This document shows positions 26,515 to 35,730 of a stretch of 64,000 nucleotides of DNA, piece by piece (the first letter of the stretch is position 1; each line of letters begins with the position of its first letter). The translations under genes were made by a program, and so were the position numbers. This stretch comes from Listeria swaminathanii (lineage in GTDB: Bacteria; Bacillota; Bacilli; Lactobacillales; Listeriaceae). The stretch lies in the NCBI RefSeq assembly GCF_014229645.1, contig NZ_JAATOD010000001.1:124001-188000 (forward strand), given 5' to 3'. The notes under the pieces were generated by a model. The model was not told the origin of the DNA and ran no database searches. It worked only from the letters and a program-made list of their open reading frames with translations.

Positions 26515-27144
26515 ATGAATAGATATAAAATTCTAGGTGAATACAAAGACTGGTGCGAGATTTATAAAGATGGAACCCTTATTCATAATGGTTCATCTCT
26601 AGGGATTGTAAGCCAAGTAGAGTCTGAACTTTGTTTAAGGCTAAATTATGGATCAAATAAACATTTCTATTCGATATTGAAAAAATGTGGTGATTTTATA
26701 GTAGCTGTCCCTAAGAAAGTAGAATTTTTAAAAGCTGAGTACAAATATGAACCTATTATTTTTAATAAACAAGAATTTGATGAATTTATTGATTGTATTT
26801 ATGTTGATAAAAATTTGATTTCTAGTGTACCTCAAATAAGTGAGGAAGATCTTTTAAATATGTGGTTCGTATCAAATCCGCAGCATAAAACCTATATCAA
26901 TGAAATGGAAATGCAAGAAAATATTATTAATAATATATTATTCTTTTCTGATGATGAGTATGATATATCTTGTCTGAAAAATACTATTAATAAACCTGAT
27001 TTGTCAGTACATCCAATAGACAGTAATTATGAAGTTATCACGATTTACATGGATGGAGATACAGGAATGTATGAGTGGGATAGCATAGTAATTTTAGATA
27101 ATGACGCTTATTTAAAAATTGATAAACATTATTATATAAATTAA
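26515..27144 (+). CDS. Hypothetical protein, immunity-like
   Basis: A 209-residue acidic cytoplasmic protein with CGGAGAAA ahead of its ATG. There is no signal peptide or membrane segment. It ends in an aspartate-rich beta stretch (IYMDGDTGMYEWDSI). Not recognised. It follows the toxin-tail remnant by about 85 bases, which is the order expected of toxin then immunity gene, so it is the best candidate for the lost toxin's immunity partner. This is inference from order only. Confidence 0.65.
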   Translation: MNRYKILGEYKDWCEIYKDGTLIHNGSSLGIVSQVESELCLRLNYGSNKHFYSILKKCGDFIVAVPKKVEFLKAEYKYEPIIFNKQEFDEFIDCIYVDKNLISSVPQISEEDLLNMWFVSNPQHKTYINEMEMQENIINNILFFSDDEYDISCLKNTINKPDLSVHPIDSNYEVITIYMDGDTGMYEWDSIVILDNDAYLKIDKHYYIN

Positions 27145-27214
27145 AAAGATAAAAACCAAAAATTATTCGATAGAAGACATAGAAAAAGAACTGAAAGAGG
27201 AAAATAATACGTGA
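27140..27214 (+). pseudogene. Possible second toxin-tail fragment
   Basis: An open stretch without start codon encodes a charged helical tail (KTKNYSIEDIEKELKEENN) and ends four bases into the next gene. It is hydrophilic, protein-like and in a different frame from both neighbours. It may be another C-terminal scrap of a lost gene. Chance coding cannot be excluded. Confidence 0.25.
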
Positions 27215-27624
27215 ATAATTTACTAATATCAAAGTACTGGGAAGATAATGATTTATTAGAAATAAAAGTAAGTGCAGAGTCAGAGTTTGTGAAAATATAT
27301 CAATTGTGCTATGTGCAAGATGCTTATTTAAAGGGGATTGGTGAGAAGATTATTGCTTATTCTTTTGATTATAATGAAGGCTGTTATGTGGAGTTTGGCC
27401 AAAAAGAAGGCAATTTCACACCAGCATTTTCACTGGATTTTCTAAAGACAGATGCTTCTGGACATGTGAAAATAGAATTGGATATGGAGATAGCTGATAA
27501 TCCTGATAGAGCACATAGATGTAAATTTTATATTAATAGTGAAATAGGGCTGATTGAGCAATTTGGCAAGAATCTTGTTCGGCTATCTGAAAATAAACAG
27601 GATGAGGTTTTGTTGAATAGTTAA
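27211..27624 (+). CDS. Hypothetical protein, immunity-like
   Basis: A 137-residue acidic protein starting at GTG, with AAAGAGG about 10 bases upstream. Mixed alpha/beta with no export signal. The segment GCYVEFGQKEGNFTPAFSLD and the Asp-rich C-terminal half recall small immunity proteins, but I cannot name a family. It is the last of the AT-rich immunity-like run before a membrane protein. Confidence 0.65.
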   Translation: MNNLLISKYWEDNDLLEIKVSAESEFVKIYQLCYVQDAYLKGIGEKIIAYSFDYNEGCYVEFGQKEGNFTPAFSLDFLKTDASGHVKIELDMEIADNPDRAHRCKFYINSEIGLIEQFGKNLVRLSENKQDEVLLNS

Positions 27625-27682
27625 TCAGTCAGGAAGAAATATTATTCTAAATCTATAAAGAAAACTAATCTTGGGGTGGAAA

Positions 27683-28516
27683 ATGAAAAAAGAAAATGAA
27701 GTCCTTTCTTCTGTCTCTTTTGAAAAGGCAAAACGTATCCTCAAATTAAAAGATATCTACGAAGTCATGAAAGGCGATAAAAAGCAAAGTTTCTCCATTG
27801 AACTGAAAAAGATAATTATCCTGTTGCTAGGATTAGCATTTCCAGTCTTAATGGTATGTAGTTTTGCTATAAATTTTGCGGGAGGCAGTTTCATTATTGC
27901 GAATAGTATTGTGATAACTGCAGAATTACTTCTTATTCTTTTAATGTGCTATCAGTTTTTCAAAGTATATCCTCCTTTTCTAAGGAATTATGGATATAAA
28001 ATCTATTGCTATTCAATAGCTAAACTAGCCTATATTTCTTATTTCGCAGTAGGACTTGGAATGACGAAAGGCAATTATATGATTAATTTTTCGGTATTTT
28101 TGATTGTGATATTAGTTTTTCTGTATCTTTATAACAAGGTGGAGAAAAATATGATTTTAGAAGAAATTAATAAGACGTTCAAGCAGAATTATAAAACTTC
28201 CAAAATATTAACTATCATGATGAAAATTTCTGGATTTTTAGTTGTGGTTGCATTAGTTGGCATGCAATTTTATAGAATGAATAAGTCTTGGATTATGAAT
28301 TTGACAGGGGTTAGCGAGGCTGCTACTAGTAACGTAGTAGATGACATGATAGGTATTGTTTTTGGGATTCCTTTATTACTGGTAATTACTTTAATCCCAA
28401 CGTTTTTTCTGTTTAAAACAAACCTTTTCGTTCGAGGGAAAATGATAGAAAAATATGCAGAAGAATTTCGGGAGACAGCTAATTTTACGGAGAAAGAATG
28501 GTACGGAGAAAAATAG
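27683..28516 (+). CDS. Polytopic membrane protein of unknown function
   Basis: A 277-residue protein. I start at ATG 27683, with GGGGTGG upstream, and not at the in-frame TTG 12 bases earlier. A charged N-terminal cytoplasmic stretch of about 45 residues is followed by about six membrane segments (near residues 50-70, 75-95, 112-130, 138-155, 180-198 and 230-250). The C-terminus is charged. No family recognised. Membrane proteins of this kind occur in immunity arrays or as export-related genes. A terminator follows directly. Confidence 0.7.
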   Translation: MKKENEVLSSVSFEKAKRILKLKDIYEVMKGDKKQSFSIELKKIIILLLGLAFPVLMVCSFAINFAGGSFIIANSIVITAELLLILLMCYQFFKVYPPFLRNYGYKIYCYSIAKLAYISYFAVGLGMTKGNYMINFSVFLIVILVFLYLYNKVEKNMILEEINKTFKQNYKTSKILTIMMKISGFLVVVALVGMQFYRMNKSWIMNLTGVSEAATSNVVDDMIGIVFGIPLLLVITLIPTFFLFKTNLFVRGKMIEKYAEEFRETANFTEKEWYGEK

Positions 28517-28526
28517 CTATAAATCA

Positions 28527-28557
28527 AAAAAGACCCCTTCATAGGAAAGGGTCTTTT
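28527..28557. terminator. Bidirectional terminator between convergent genes
   Basis: AAAAGACCC and GGGTCTTTT form a stem with A and T runs on opposite sides. It separates the membrane-protein gene from the IolR-like gene on the minus strand. Confidence 0.9.
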
Positions 28558-28559
28558 AA

Positions 28560-29321
28560 CTATACCAACCTCACCAAAACCCCAACATCCTCACAATACC
28601 CCAAACACCCACCAGCCATTTCCTTCGCCGTAATCAACCAATCAAATTCCGCCAACTCCCCATACGTAAGCAAAGCCGACTTATCCACCTTCGTATGATC
28701 CACCAGCAAAAATTTCTCCGTCGCTTTTTCCATCATATGGCGCTTAATCTCATACTCCAAAATATCCGAATTCATCACCCCATGCGTAGTCGAAAGCGCA
28801 GTCGCGGCCATAAAAGCTTTCGTAATATTATATTTCTCAAAAAATCCCCAGTTCTCCACGCCAACAAATGATTTAGTACTCGGTTTAAAAGTCGAGCCAA
28901 TCACAATCAATTTCACATTATCCATTTCACTCGCAAAATTAATCACATCTAGGCTGTTCGTAATAATAGTAATCTCCTTATCCGTTGGCAGAGCCGCGGC
29001 GAGACAGCTGGTTGTTGTGCCGGAATCAATAAAAATCAAATCATTATCTTCAATAAAATCAGCCGCCGCTTTTCCGATAAGTTGTTTTTCCAGATGATTT
29101 TCCGTATCACGATTTTCAAATGGGCGGATTTCTTCGGGATTATTATAAACAGAAACGACACCACCGTAGACCTTTTGGATGGTGTTTTTTTGGAGCAGTT
29201 TGGCAATATCGCGGCGAACGGTGTTTTTGGAAACGTTGAATTGTTCGCATAAATCATCGAGGCTAACACTGCCTTTTTCGTGAATTAAATTCTCTATCGC
29301 TTGAATGCGTTGTACTTTCAT
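28560..29321 (-). CDS. iolR: DeoR-family repressor, probable IolR
   Basis: A 253-residue DeoR-type regulator. The start is placed at the ATG of MKVQRIQAI, with AAAGGATG 8 bases upstream; an upstream in-frame TTG overlaps that site. N-terminal winged HTH with VSKNTVRRDIAKL and a DeoRC domain with FIDSGTTTSCLA, NSLDV and the family's C-terminal DHTKVDKSA. It is divergent from iolABCD, and its B. subtilis counterpart IolR represses inositol genes until 2-deoxy-5-keto-gluconate-6-phosphate appears. Assignment rests on position and family. Confidence 0.8.
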   Translation of the reverse strand: MKVQRIQAIENLIHEKGSVSLDDLCEQFNVSKNTVRRDIAKLLQKNTIQKVYGGVVSVYNNPEEIRPFENRDTENHLEKQLIGKAAADFIEDNDLIFIDSGTTTSCLAAALPTDKEITIITNSLDVINFASEMDNVKLIVIGSTFKPSTKSFVGVENWGFFEKYNITKAFMAATALSTTHGVMNSDILEYEIKRHMMEKATEKFLLVDHTKVDKSALLTYGELAEFDWLITAKEMAGGCLGYCEDVGVLVRLV

Positions 29322-29429
29322 TTTAAATTCATCCTTTGGCAAAATTATTTCAATTACACTATTTATAACACATGCTCAAAAGGTTATCAACTGTGATTTT
29401 TTATGGTGAAGTTAGTGACAAAAATTAAA

Positions 29430-29458
29430 TTGACTCTTCAATTTTATTGGCTTAATAT
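29430..29458 (+). promoter_or_regulatory. Promoter of iolABCD
   Basis: TTGACT and TAATAT are separated by 17 bases, 59 bases before the iolA start. A GGGTAT preceded 15 bases earlier by TTTT overlaps it (29442-29466) and resembles a weak sigma-B element, so stress input is possible but unproven. Confidence 0.8.
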
Positions 29459-29516
29459 GGGGGTATAAATCGATTGATGGTTAACTTATGAGTAATTTTA
29501 AGTGGAGGGATTATTT

Positions 29517-30983
29517 ATGGCAGATGTACGGAAATTAAAGAATTATATTGACGGTGAGTGGGTCGAGAGTAAGACGGATAAATACGAAGACGTCATAAAT
29601 CCAGCGACGGGTGAAGTGCTGTGCCAAGTGCCGATATCGACACGCGCAGAATTAGATCAGGCCGCTGTCATTGCAGAACAAGCTTTTGAAAAATGGAGCC
29701 AAGTTGCTGTGCCAAGACGCGCGCGAGTATTATTCGGATTCCAACAGTTACTCATTCAACATAAAGAAGAACTAGCAAGATTAATTACACTTGAAAATGG
29801 TAAAAATTTATCCGAAGCACGCGGTGAAGTGCAACGCGGAATAGAAAATGTCGAATTCGCAGCCGGAGCACCAACGCTGATGATGGGTGATTCGCTTGCT
29901 TCGATTGCAACGGACGTGGAAGCGGCTAATTATCGCTATCCGGTTGGGGTTGTTGGTGGAATTGCGCCATTTAACTTTCCGATGATGGTTCCTTGTTGGA
30001 TGTTCCCAATGGCCATCGCGCTTGGTAACTCGTTTATTTTAAAACCATCTGAAAGAACGCCGCTTTTGATGGAGAAATTGGTGGAATTATTTTCTGAAGC
30101 TGGTCTTCCAAAAGGTGTGTTCAATGTTGTTTACGGCGCGCATGATGTGGTTAACGGGATTTTAGAAAACGAAATAATTAAAGCGGTTTCTTTTGTTGGT
30201 TCTAAGCCAGTTGGCGAATATGTATATAAAACTGGGAGCGCGAATTTGAAACGTGTGCAGGCTTTGACGGGCGCGAAAAACCATACAATTGTGCTTAATG
30301 ATACGGATTTAGAAGATACAGTCACGAATGTTATTTCAGCGGCATTTGGGTCAGCTGGCGAACGTTGCATGGCGTGCGCGGTTGTCACTGTGGAAGAAGG
30401 AATCGCAGACGAGTTTCTAGCGGCACTTCGGACAGCGGCGCAAAATGTGAAAATTGGAAACGGGCTAGACGATGGTGTTTTTCTAGGTCCGGTAATTCGC
30501 GAAGAAAATCAAAAACGCACGATTGCTTATATTGAAAAAGGCATAGAAGAAGGCGCGAAATTAACGGTAGATGGCCGGGAGACTGGACTTTCTGAAGGTC
30601 ATTTTGTTGGACCGACAATTTTGGAAGACGTTACGACGGATATGACAATTTGGAAAGACGAGATTTTCGCACCAGTTTTATCCGTGATTCGTGTGAAAAA
30701 CCTCCAAGAAGCTGTTCGAGTGGCGAATCAATCTGAATTTGCGAACGGTGCTTGTATTTTCACAAATAATGCCAAAGCAATTCGCTACTTTAGAGAAAAA
30801 ATCGATGCTGGAATGCTTGGTGTGAATTTGGGCGTACCTGCTCCGATGGCGTTTTTCCCGTTTTCTGGTTGGAAATCATCCTTTTATGGAACGCTTCATG
30901 CAAACGGCAAAGACAGCGTAGATTTTTACACACATAAAAAAGTAGTTACTGCGAGATATTCATTAAAAGGTTACGAAGAATAG
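29517..30983 (+). CDS. iolA: Methylmalonate-semialdehyde dehydrogenase (acylating)
   Basis: A 488-residue aldehyde dehydrogenase starting at the ATG after TGGAGGG. The N-terminus ([12 protein letters not shown]) and the segment [18 protein letters not shown] are characteristic of the CoA-dependent IolA/MmsA branch. The catalytic Cys lies in GSAGERCMA near residue 284. It converts malonate semialdehyde to acetyl-CoA at the end of myo-inositol catabolism. It is the first gene of iolABCD, with 12 bases to iolB. EGD-e equivalent lmo0383. Confidence 0.95.
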   Translation: MADVRKLKNYIDGEWVESKTDKYEDVINPATGEVLCQVPISTRAELDQAAVIAEQAFEKWSQVAVPRRARVLFGFQQLLIQHKEELARLITLENGKNLSEARGEVQRGIENVEFAAGAPTLMMGDSLASIATDVEAANYRYPVGVVGGIAPFNFPMMVPCWMFPMAIALGNSFILKPSERTPLLMEKLVELFSEAGLPKGVFNVVYGAHDVVNGILENEIIKAVSFVGSKPVGEYVYKTGSANLKRVQALTGAKNHTIVLNDTDLEDTVTNVISAAFGSAGERCMACAVVTVEEGIADEFLAALRTAAQNVKIGNGLDDGVFLGPVIREENQKRTIAYIEKGIEEGAKLTVDGRETGLSEGHFVGPTILEDVTTDMTIWKDEIFAPVLSVIRVKNLQEAVRVANQSEFANGACIFTNNAKAIRYFREKIDAGMLGVNLGVPAPMAFFPFSGWKSSFYGTLHANGKDSVDFYTHKKVVTARYSLKGYEE

Positions 30984-30995
30984 GAGGGCGCGAAC

Positions 30996-31817
30996 ATGGG
31001 CAAACTGTTACGAAAACCATTAAATGAAAGAATAGCGCCTGGCGTTACGCTTGTTCAAGATATTAACCAAGGAAACTCGCCGCTAAGTTACGTTGGATTT
31101 CGGTTGATTGAATTGGAAAAAGATGCCGTTTATCAAGAAACGTTGGATGGGCTTGAATGTTGTATTGTCGCGCTTACTGGGAAAATTTCGGTGAGTGAGG
31201 GTGACCATGTTTTTCCGGAAATCGGCACAAGAGTGAACGTTTTTGAAAAAATTCCGACAGATAGCGTGTTTATTTCTGGTGGACGGGCGTTTCAAGTGAA
31301 GGCAGACTCTGAAAAAGCTCGTGTGGCGCTTTGCTATTCACCGGCCGATCGAGATTTACCGACAACACTTATTAAAGCAAGCGATAATTCGATTGAGCAG
31401 CGCGGAAAATATCAAAATAAACGACTGGTACATAACATTTTGCCAGATGTGAGTGAGGTTGCGAGTAGTTTGTTGGTGGTGGAAGTGTATACGGATGGTG
31501 GGAATTTTTCTAGCTATCCGCCGCATAAACATGACCGCGATAATTTGCCAGCAGAGTCACTTTTGGAAGAAAGTTATTATCATGAAATTAATCCTGAGCA
31601 AGGTTTTATTTTTCAGCGCGTCTATACGGATGACCGTGCGCTTGATGAAACGATGGCTGTGGAGCACCAAAATGCGGTTATCGTTCCGGAAGGCTATCAT
31701 CCTGTTGGCGTTCCAGACGGATATGATTCGTACTATTTGAACGTAATGGCAGGGCCGAAGCGGGTTTGGAAGTTCCACAACGATCCAGATCACGAATGGA
31801 TTTTAGAGCGAGACTAA
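30996..31817 (+). CDS. iolB: 5-deoxy-glucuronate isomerase
   Basis: A 273-residue bicupin of the KduI/IolB family. The metal-binding cluster is visible in PPHKHDRDNLP and EESYYHE, near residues 178-200. It isomerises 5-deoxy-D-glucuronate to 2-deoxy-5-keto-D-gluconate, the third step of inositol breakdown. GGAGGG precedes its ATG. It lies between iolA and iolC in the same transcript. EGD-e equivalent lmo0384. Confidence 0.95.
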   Translation: MGKLLRKPLNERIAPGVTLVQDINQGNSPLSYVGFRLIELEKDAVYQETLDGLECCIVALTGKISVSEGDHVFPEIGTRVNVFEKIPTDSVFISGGRAFQVKADSEKARVALCYSPADRDLPTTLIKASDNSIEQRGKYQNKRLVHNILPDVSEVASSLLVVEVYTDGGNFSSYPPHKHDRDNLPAESLLEESYYHEINPEQGFIFQRVYTDDRALDETMAVEHQNAVIVPEGYHPVGVPDGYDSYYLNVMAGPKRVWKFHNDPDHEWILERD

Positions 31818-31833
31818 GAGGAGGACTTGGAGC

Positions 31834-32811
31834 ATGAATCTTAAAAAACATAGTGGACGAAAATTTGATTTAATCACAGTAGGGCGCGCGTGCATTGATT
31901 TGAATGCGGTCGAATACAATCGTCCAATGGAAGAAACGATGACATTTTCGAAATATGTAGGTGGATCGCCGGCGAATATTGCGATTGGAACTGCGAAACT
32001 GGGATTAAAAGTCGGTTTTATCGGTAAAATTTCGGATGATCAACATGGTCGTTTTATTGAAAAATATATGCGTGATTTAGCGATAAATACGGATGGAATG
32101 GTGAAAGATACAGAAGGCCGCAAAGTTGGTTTGGCATTTACGGAGATTAAAAGTCCGGATGAATGCAGTATCTTGATGTACCGCGAAAATGTGGCTGATT
32201 TATATTTAGCGCCGGAAGAAATTTCAGAAGACTATATCAAAGAAGCCCGCGTGCTGCTCGTTTCTGGTACAGCCTTGGCGCAAAGTCCGTCGCGGGAAGC
32301 TGTTTTAAAAGCAGTCAGTTTAGCTAGGGAAAATGATGTGATTGTTGCTTTCGAACTGGATTATCGTCCTTATACTTGGAAAAACACCGAAGAAACAGCG
32401 GTTTATTATTCACTTGTCGCGGAACAGGCGGACGTGATTATTGGAACGCGTGACGAATTCGATATGATGGAAAACCAAGTCGGTGGCAAAAATGAAGCGA
32501 CAAAAGCATATCTTTTCCAACATCAAGCAAAAATTGTCGTGATTAAGCATGGCGTGGAAGGCTCGTTCGCATATACAAAAGCAGGCGAAACATTCCAAGC
32601 ACAAGCATATAAAACAAAAGTACTTAAAACATTTGGCGCAGGGGATTCCTATGCATCAGCATTCTTATATGGTTTATTTAGCGATGAAAGTATCGAAACA
32701 GCGCTTAAATACGGAAGTGCGGCAGCTTCGATTGTTGTTAGCAAGCATAGCTCTTCGGATGCGATGCCAACTGCCGACGAAATCAAAGCGCTCATCGCGC
32801 AAGCTGAGTAG
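31834..32811 (+). CDS. iolC: 5-keto-2-deoxygluconokinase
   Basis: A 325-residue PfkB-family sugar kinase with both signatures: GGSPANIAIGTAKLG near residue 43, and the catalytic FGAGDSYASAF near 268, with the Asp base in GAGD. It phosphorylates 2-deoxy-5-keto-gluconate to the 6-phosphate, which is also the usual IolR inducer. It has AGGAGG ahead of the ATG and is separated from iolD by nine bases. EGD-e equivalent lmo0385. Confidence 0.95.
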   Translation: MNLKKHSGRKFDLITVGRACIDLNAVEYNRPMEETMTFSKYVGGSPANIAIGTAKLGLKVGFIGKISDDQHGRFIEKYMRDLAINTDGMVKDTEGRKVGLAFTEIKSPDECSILMYRENVADLYLAPEEISEDYIKEARVLLVSGTALAQSPSREAVLKAVSLARENDVIVAFELDYRPYTWKNTEETAVYYSLVAEQADVIIGTRDEFDMMENQVGGKNEATKAYLFQHQAKIVVIKHGVEGSFAYTKAGETFQAQAYKTKVLKTFGAGDSYASAFLYGLFSDESIETALKYGSAAASIVVSKHSSSDAMPTADEIKALIAQAE

Positions 32812-32820
32812 GAGGGGATT

Positions 32821-34740
32821 ATGGTGACTGAAAAAACAATTCGACTAACTACCGCGCAAGCTCTGGTGAAATTTTTAAATCAACAGTATATTGAAGTGGA
32901 CGGGGAAATGGCGCCATTTGTGGACGGGATTTTCACGGTGTTTGGCCATGGAAATGTGGTTGGAATTGGCCAAGCGTTAGAAGAAGACCCGGGTCATTTA
33001 AATGTGTATCAAGGGAAAAATGAACAAGGCATGGCGCACGCGGCAATCGCCTACGCAAAACAAAAAAATCGCAAGCGCATTTACGCGTGTTCCGCATCAG
33101 CAGGACCAGGTTCCGCCAACCTAATAACAGCAGCTGGCACCGCACTTGCGAATAATTTACCAGTATTATTCCTGCCAGCCGACACATTCGCAACCAGACA
33201 GCCCGACCCAGTTTTGCAACAACTAGAGCATGAGTCGAGCGCGGCGATTACAACCAATGATGGCTTCCAAGCAGTCTCCAGGTACTTCGACCGCGTGCAG
33301 CGACCAGAACAACTCATGAGCGCCCTGATTCGCGCTTTCGAAGTAATGACCAACCCAGCGAGCGCCGGCCCAGCCACAATTTGCATCGCGCAAGACACAG
33401 AAGGAGAAGCGTTCGATTATCCAGTCGAATTTTTCCAAAAACGAATTCACTATCTCAATCGGCAAATTCCAACGAAACGCGAGCTAACCGAAGCGGCGCG
33501 ACTCATCCAAGCTAGCAAAAACCCGGTTATCATCGTCGGCGGTGGCGCCCGCTATTCAGATGCACGCGAAGAATTAATCGCTCTTTCCGAGCAAAGCAAC
33601 ATTCCGCTCGTCGAAACGCACGCTGGAAAATCAACCGTTGAGTTTGACTTCAAAAACAACCTAGGTGGCACTGGAATCCTTGGTACGCTAGCTGCCAATA
33701 AAGCTATCCGTGACGCCGATTTGGTCATCGGAATTGGCACGCGCTACACCGATTTCACAACCAGTTCCAAAACTGCATTTGACCCAGCAACCAAATTTAT
33801 CAATATCAACGTCAGCCGCATGCAAACATACAAACTAGACGCTTTCCAAGTTGTCGGCGACGCCAAAGCTACCCTAACCGAACTTGCGCCACTTTTAAAA
33901 GGCTATCAAACCCAATTTGGCGACAAGATTGCTGCATACAAAGCAGAGTGGCTCGCAGAAAGAACGCGACTGCAAAACACGAAATTCAACCGAGAAGCTT
34001 TCACACCAGAAATCAAAGACCAATTCGACCAAGCAACCCTAAACGAATACGCCGACAGCTTGCAAACCGAATTCACGCAAACCGAGGCGCTCATCACGAT
34101 TAATGACACCGTGGCCCCAGATAGCATCGTCGTTTGTTCGGCCGGTTCACTTCCAGGCGACCTGCAACGACTTTGGAATCCAGCCGTACCAAACACCTAT
34201 CACCTAGAATATGGCTATTCCTGCATGGGCTACGAAATAAACGGAGCCCTCGGTGCAAAAATGGCCGCAGCAAACAACCAAGAAGTTTACTCCATCGTTG
34301 GCGATGGTAGTTTCTGCATGTCGCACTCAGAACTACTAACATCCCTACAATACGGTAAAAAAATCAACATCATGCTCTTCGATAATTCCGGATTCGGCTG
34401 CATTAACAACCTCCAAATGGCAAACGGTAGCGACAGTTTCTTCTGCGAATTCCGCGATAGCGACAACCAGATTATGCAAGTCGATTACGCCAAAATTGCA
34501 GAAGGATACGGCGCAAAAGTCTATAGAGCCAACACCAAAGAAGATTTAATCAGCGCACTGGAAGACGCAAAAAAACAAACCAAAACAACTTTAATCGATA
34601 TGAAAGTATTACCAAAAACAATGTCAGAAGGCTATCTTAACTGGTGGAATGTGGGAGTTTCCGAAGTTTCAAACAAAGCAAGCATCAAGCAAGCATACGA
34701 ATCAAAACAAGCAAATCTGAAAAATGCCCGACTATATTAA
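32821..34740 (+). CDS. iolD: 3D-(3,5/4)-trihydroxycyclohexane-1,2-dione hydrolase
   Basis: A 639-residue ThDP-dependent enzyme of the acetolactate synthase fold. The N-terminal ThDP-activating Glu lies in KNEQGMAHAA, and the C-terminal ThDP/Mg motif reads GDGSFCMS...NNSGFGCINN-like, with GDG and the Asn at metal-binding positions. It opens the cyclohexane ring of the inositol intermediate to 5-deoxyglucuronate. Codon use here is noticeably richer in C-ending codons than in the surface-protein genes. It is the last gene of the operon. EGD-e equivalent lmo0386. Confidence 0.95.
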   Translation: MVTEKTIRLTTAQALVKFLNQQYIEVDGEMAPFVDGIFTVFGHGNVVGIGQALEEDPGHLNVYQGKNEQGMAHAAIAYAKQKNRKRIYACSASAGPGSANLITAAGTALANNLPVLFLPADTFATRQPDPVLQQLEHESSAAITTNDGFQAVSRYFDRVQRPEQLMSALIRAFEVMTNPASAGPATICIAQDTEGEAFDYPVEFFQKRIHYLNRQIPTKRELTEAARLIQASKNPVIIVGGGARYSDAREELIALSEQSNIPLVETHAGKSTVEFDFKNNLGGTGILGTLAANKAIRDADLVIGIGTRYTDFTTSSKTAFDPATKFININVSRMQTYKLDAFQVVGDAKATLTELAPLLKGYQTQFGDKIAAYKAEWLAERTRLQNTKFNREAFTPEIKDQFDQATLNEYADSLQTEFTQTEALITINDTVAPDSIVVCSAGSLPGDLQRLWNPAVPNTYHLEYGYSCMGYEINGALGAKMAAANNQEVYSIVGDGSFCMSHSELLTSLQYGKKINIMLFDNSGFGCINNLQMANGSDSFFCEFRDSDNQIMQVDYAKIAEGYGAKVYRANTKEDLISALEDAKKQTKTTLIDMKVLPKTMSEGYLNWWNVGVSEVSNKASIKQAYESKQANLKNARLY

Positions 34741-34745
34741 ACGAA

Positions 34746-34781
34746 ACAAAAAACAAGTCCAACGCAGGACTTGTTTTTTGT
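34746..34781 (+). terminator. Rho-independent terminator after iolABCD
   Basis: AAAAAACAAGTCC and GGACTTGTTTTTT pair around AACGCA. The A and T runs make it potentially bidirectional. Confidence 0.9.
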
Positions 34782-34846
34782 TTGCCAAATCCAATAGCCA
34801 CGCCTTGCATCACCCCAGTTTTCCTTTATAATAAAAGTAACTGTAA

Positions 34847-35245
<399 letters not shown>

Positions 35246-35338
35246 GTGATTTTTAGTTACATTGTCGCGTAGTAAATCCAGATTTTTTATGCCATAATTA
35301 ATAAGCTAAAATGTATTTTTATAAAAGAGTGGTGTGAA

Positions 35339-35707
35339 ATGCGTATTTTTTGTGGGATTATGTCAATCCAAGCAGGCTTTATTGGTGCTCTTGCTGAAAT
35401 ACTAAGCCCTGACAGTAAAAAGAATAACTTGTTTATGATACCGGAAGATCTTGCGGCATCATCAGGCTATTTAATGTCATTAGCAATGATTTTAGCAGGA
35501 ATTCTAATTATTTGTGCTTATAGAAATGATTTTCTAATATTTATGGCACTAGTTTTATGGCTCTTTGGACTTATTTTTGGACTAATATTCACCCCAAGCT
35601 ATTCGGGTTTCTATTTCCGTCCAATCGTATGTTTAATAAGCTTTTTAATGGGCCTATTTATTTTCACAGATTATACAAGACATCAGGACACAAGCGAGGA
35701 AAGGTGA
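35339..35707 (+). CDS. Small polytopic membrane protein
   Basis: A 122-residue protein with about four membrane segments (near 5-22, 40-58, 63-85 and 92-112) and a charged C-terminal tail HQDTSEER. It has no recognised domain. GAGTGGTG precedes the ATG weakly. It is convergent with ltrA and ends in a shared hairpin. EGD-e equivalent probably lmo0388. Confidence 0.75.
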   Translation: MRIFCGIMSIQAGFIGALAEILSPDSKKNNLFMIPEDLAASSGYLMSLAMILAGILIICAYRNDFLIFMALVLWLFGLIFGLIFTPSYSGFYFRPIVCLISFLMGLFIFTDYTRHQDTSEER

Positions 35708-35728
35708 GCGAAATGCTCATCTTTTTTT
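35702..35728. terminator. Terminator between convergent genes
   Basis: AGGTGAGC and GCTCATCT flank a five-base loop, followed by T residues. It overlaps the stop of the membrane-protein gene and lies just beyond the ltrA stop. Confidence 0.8.
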
Positions 35729-35730
35729 GT

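Noticed and set aside
32933..34342. Minus-strand frames within iolD
   Set aside because: They arise from codon bias of iolD, lack ribosome binding sites and have no domain pattern.
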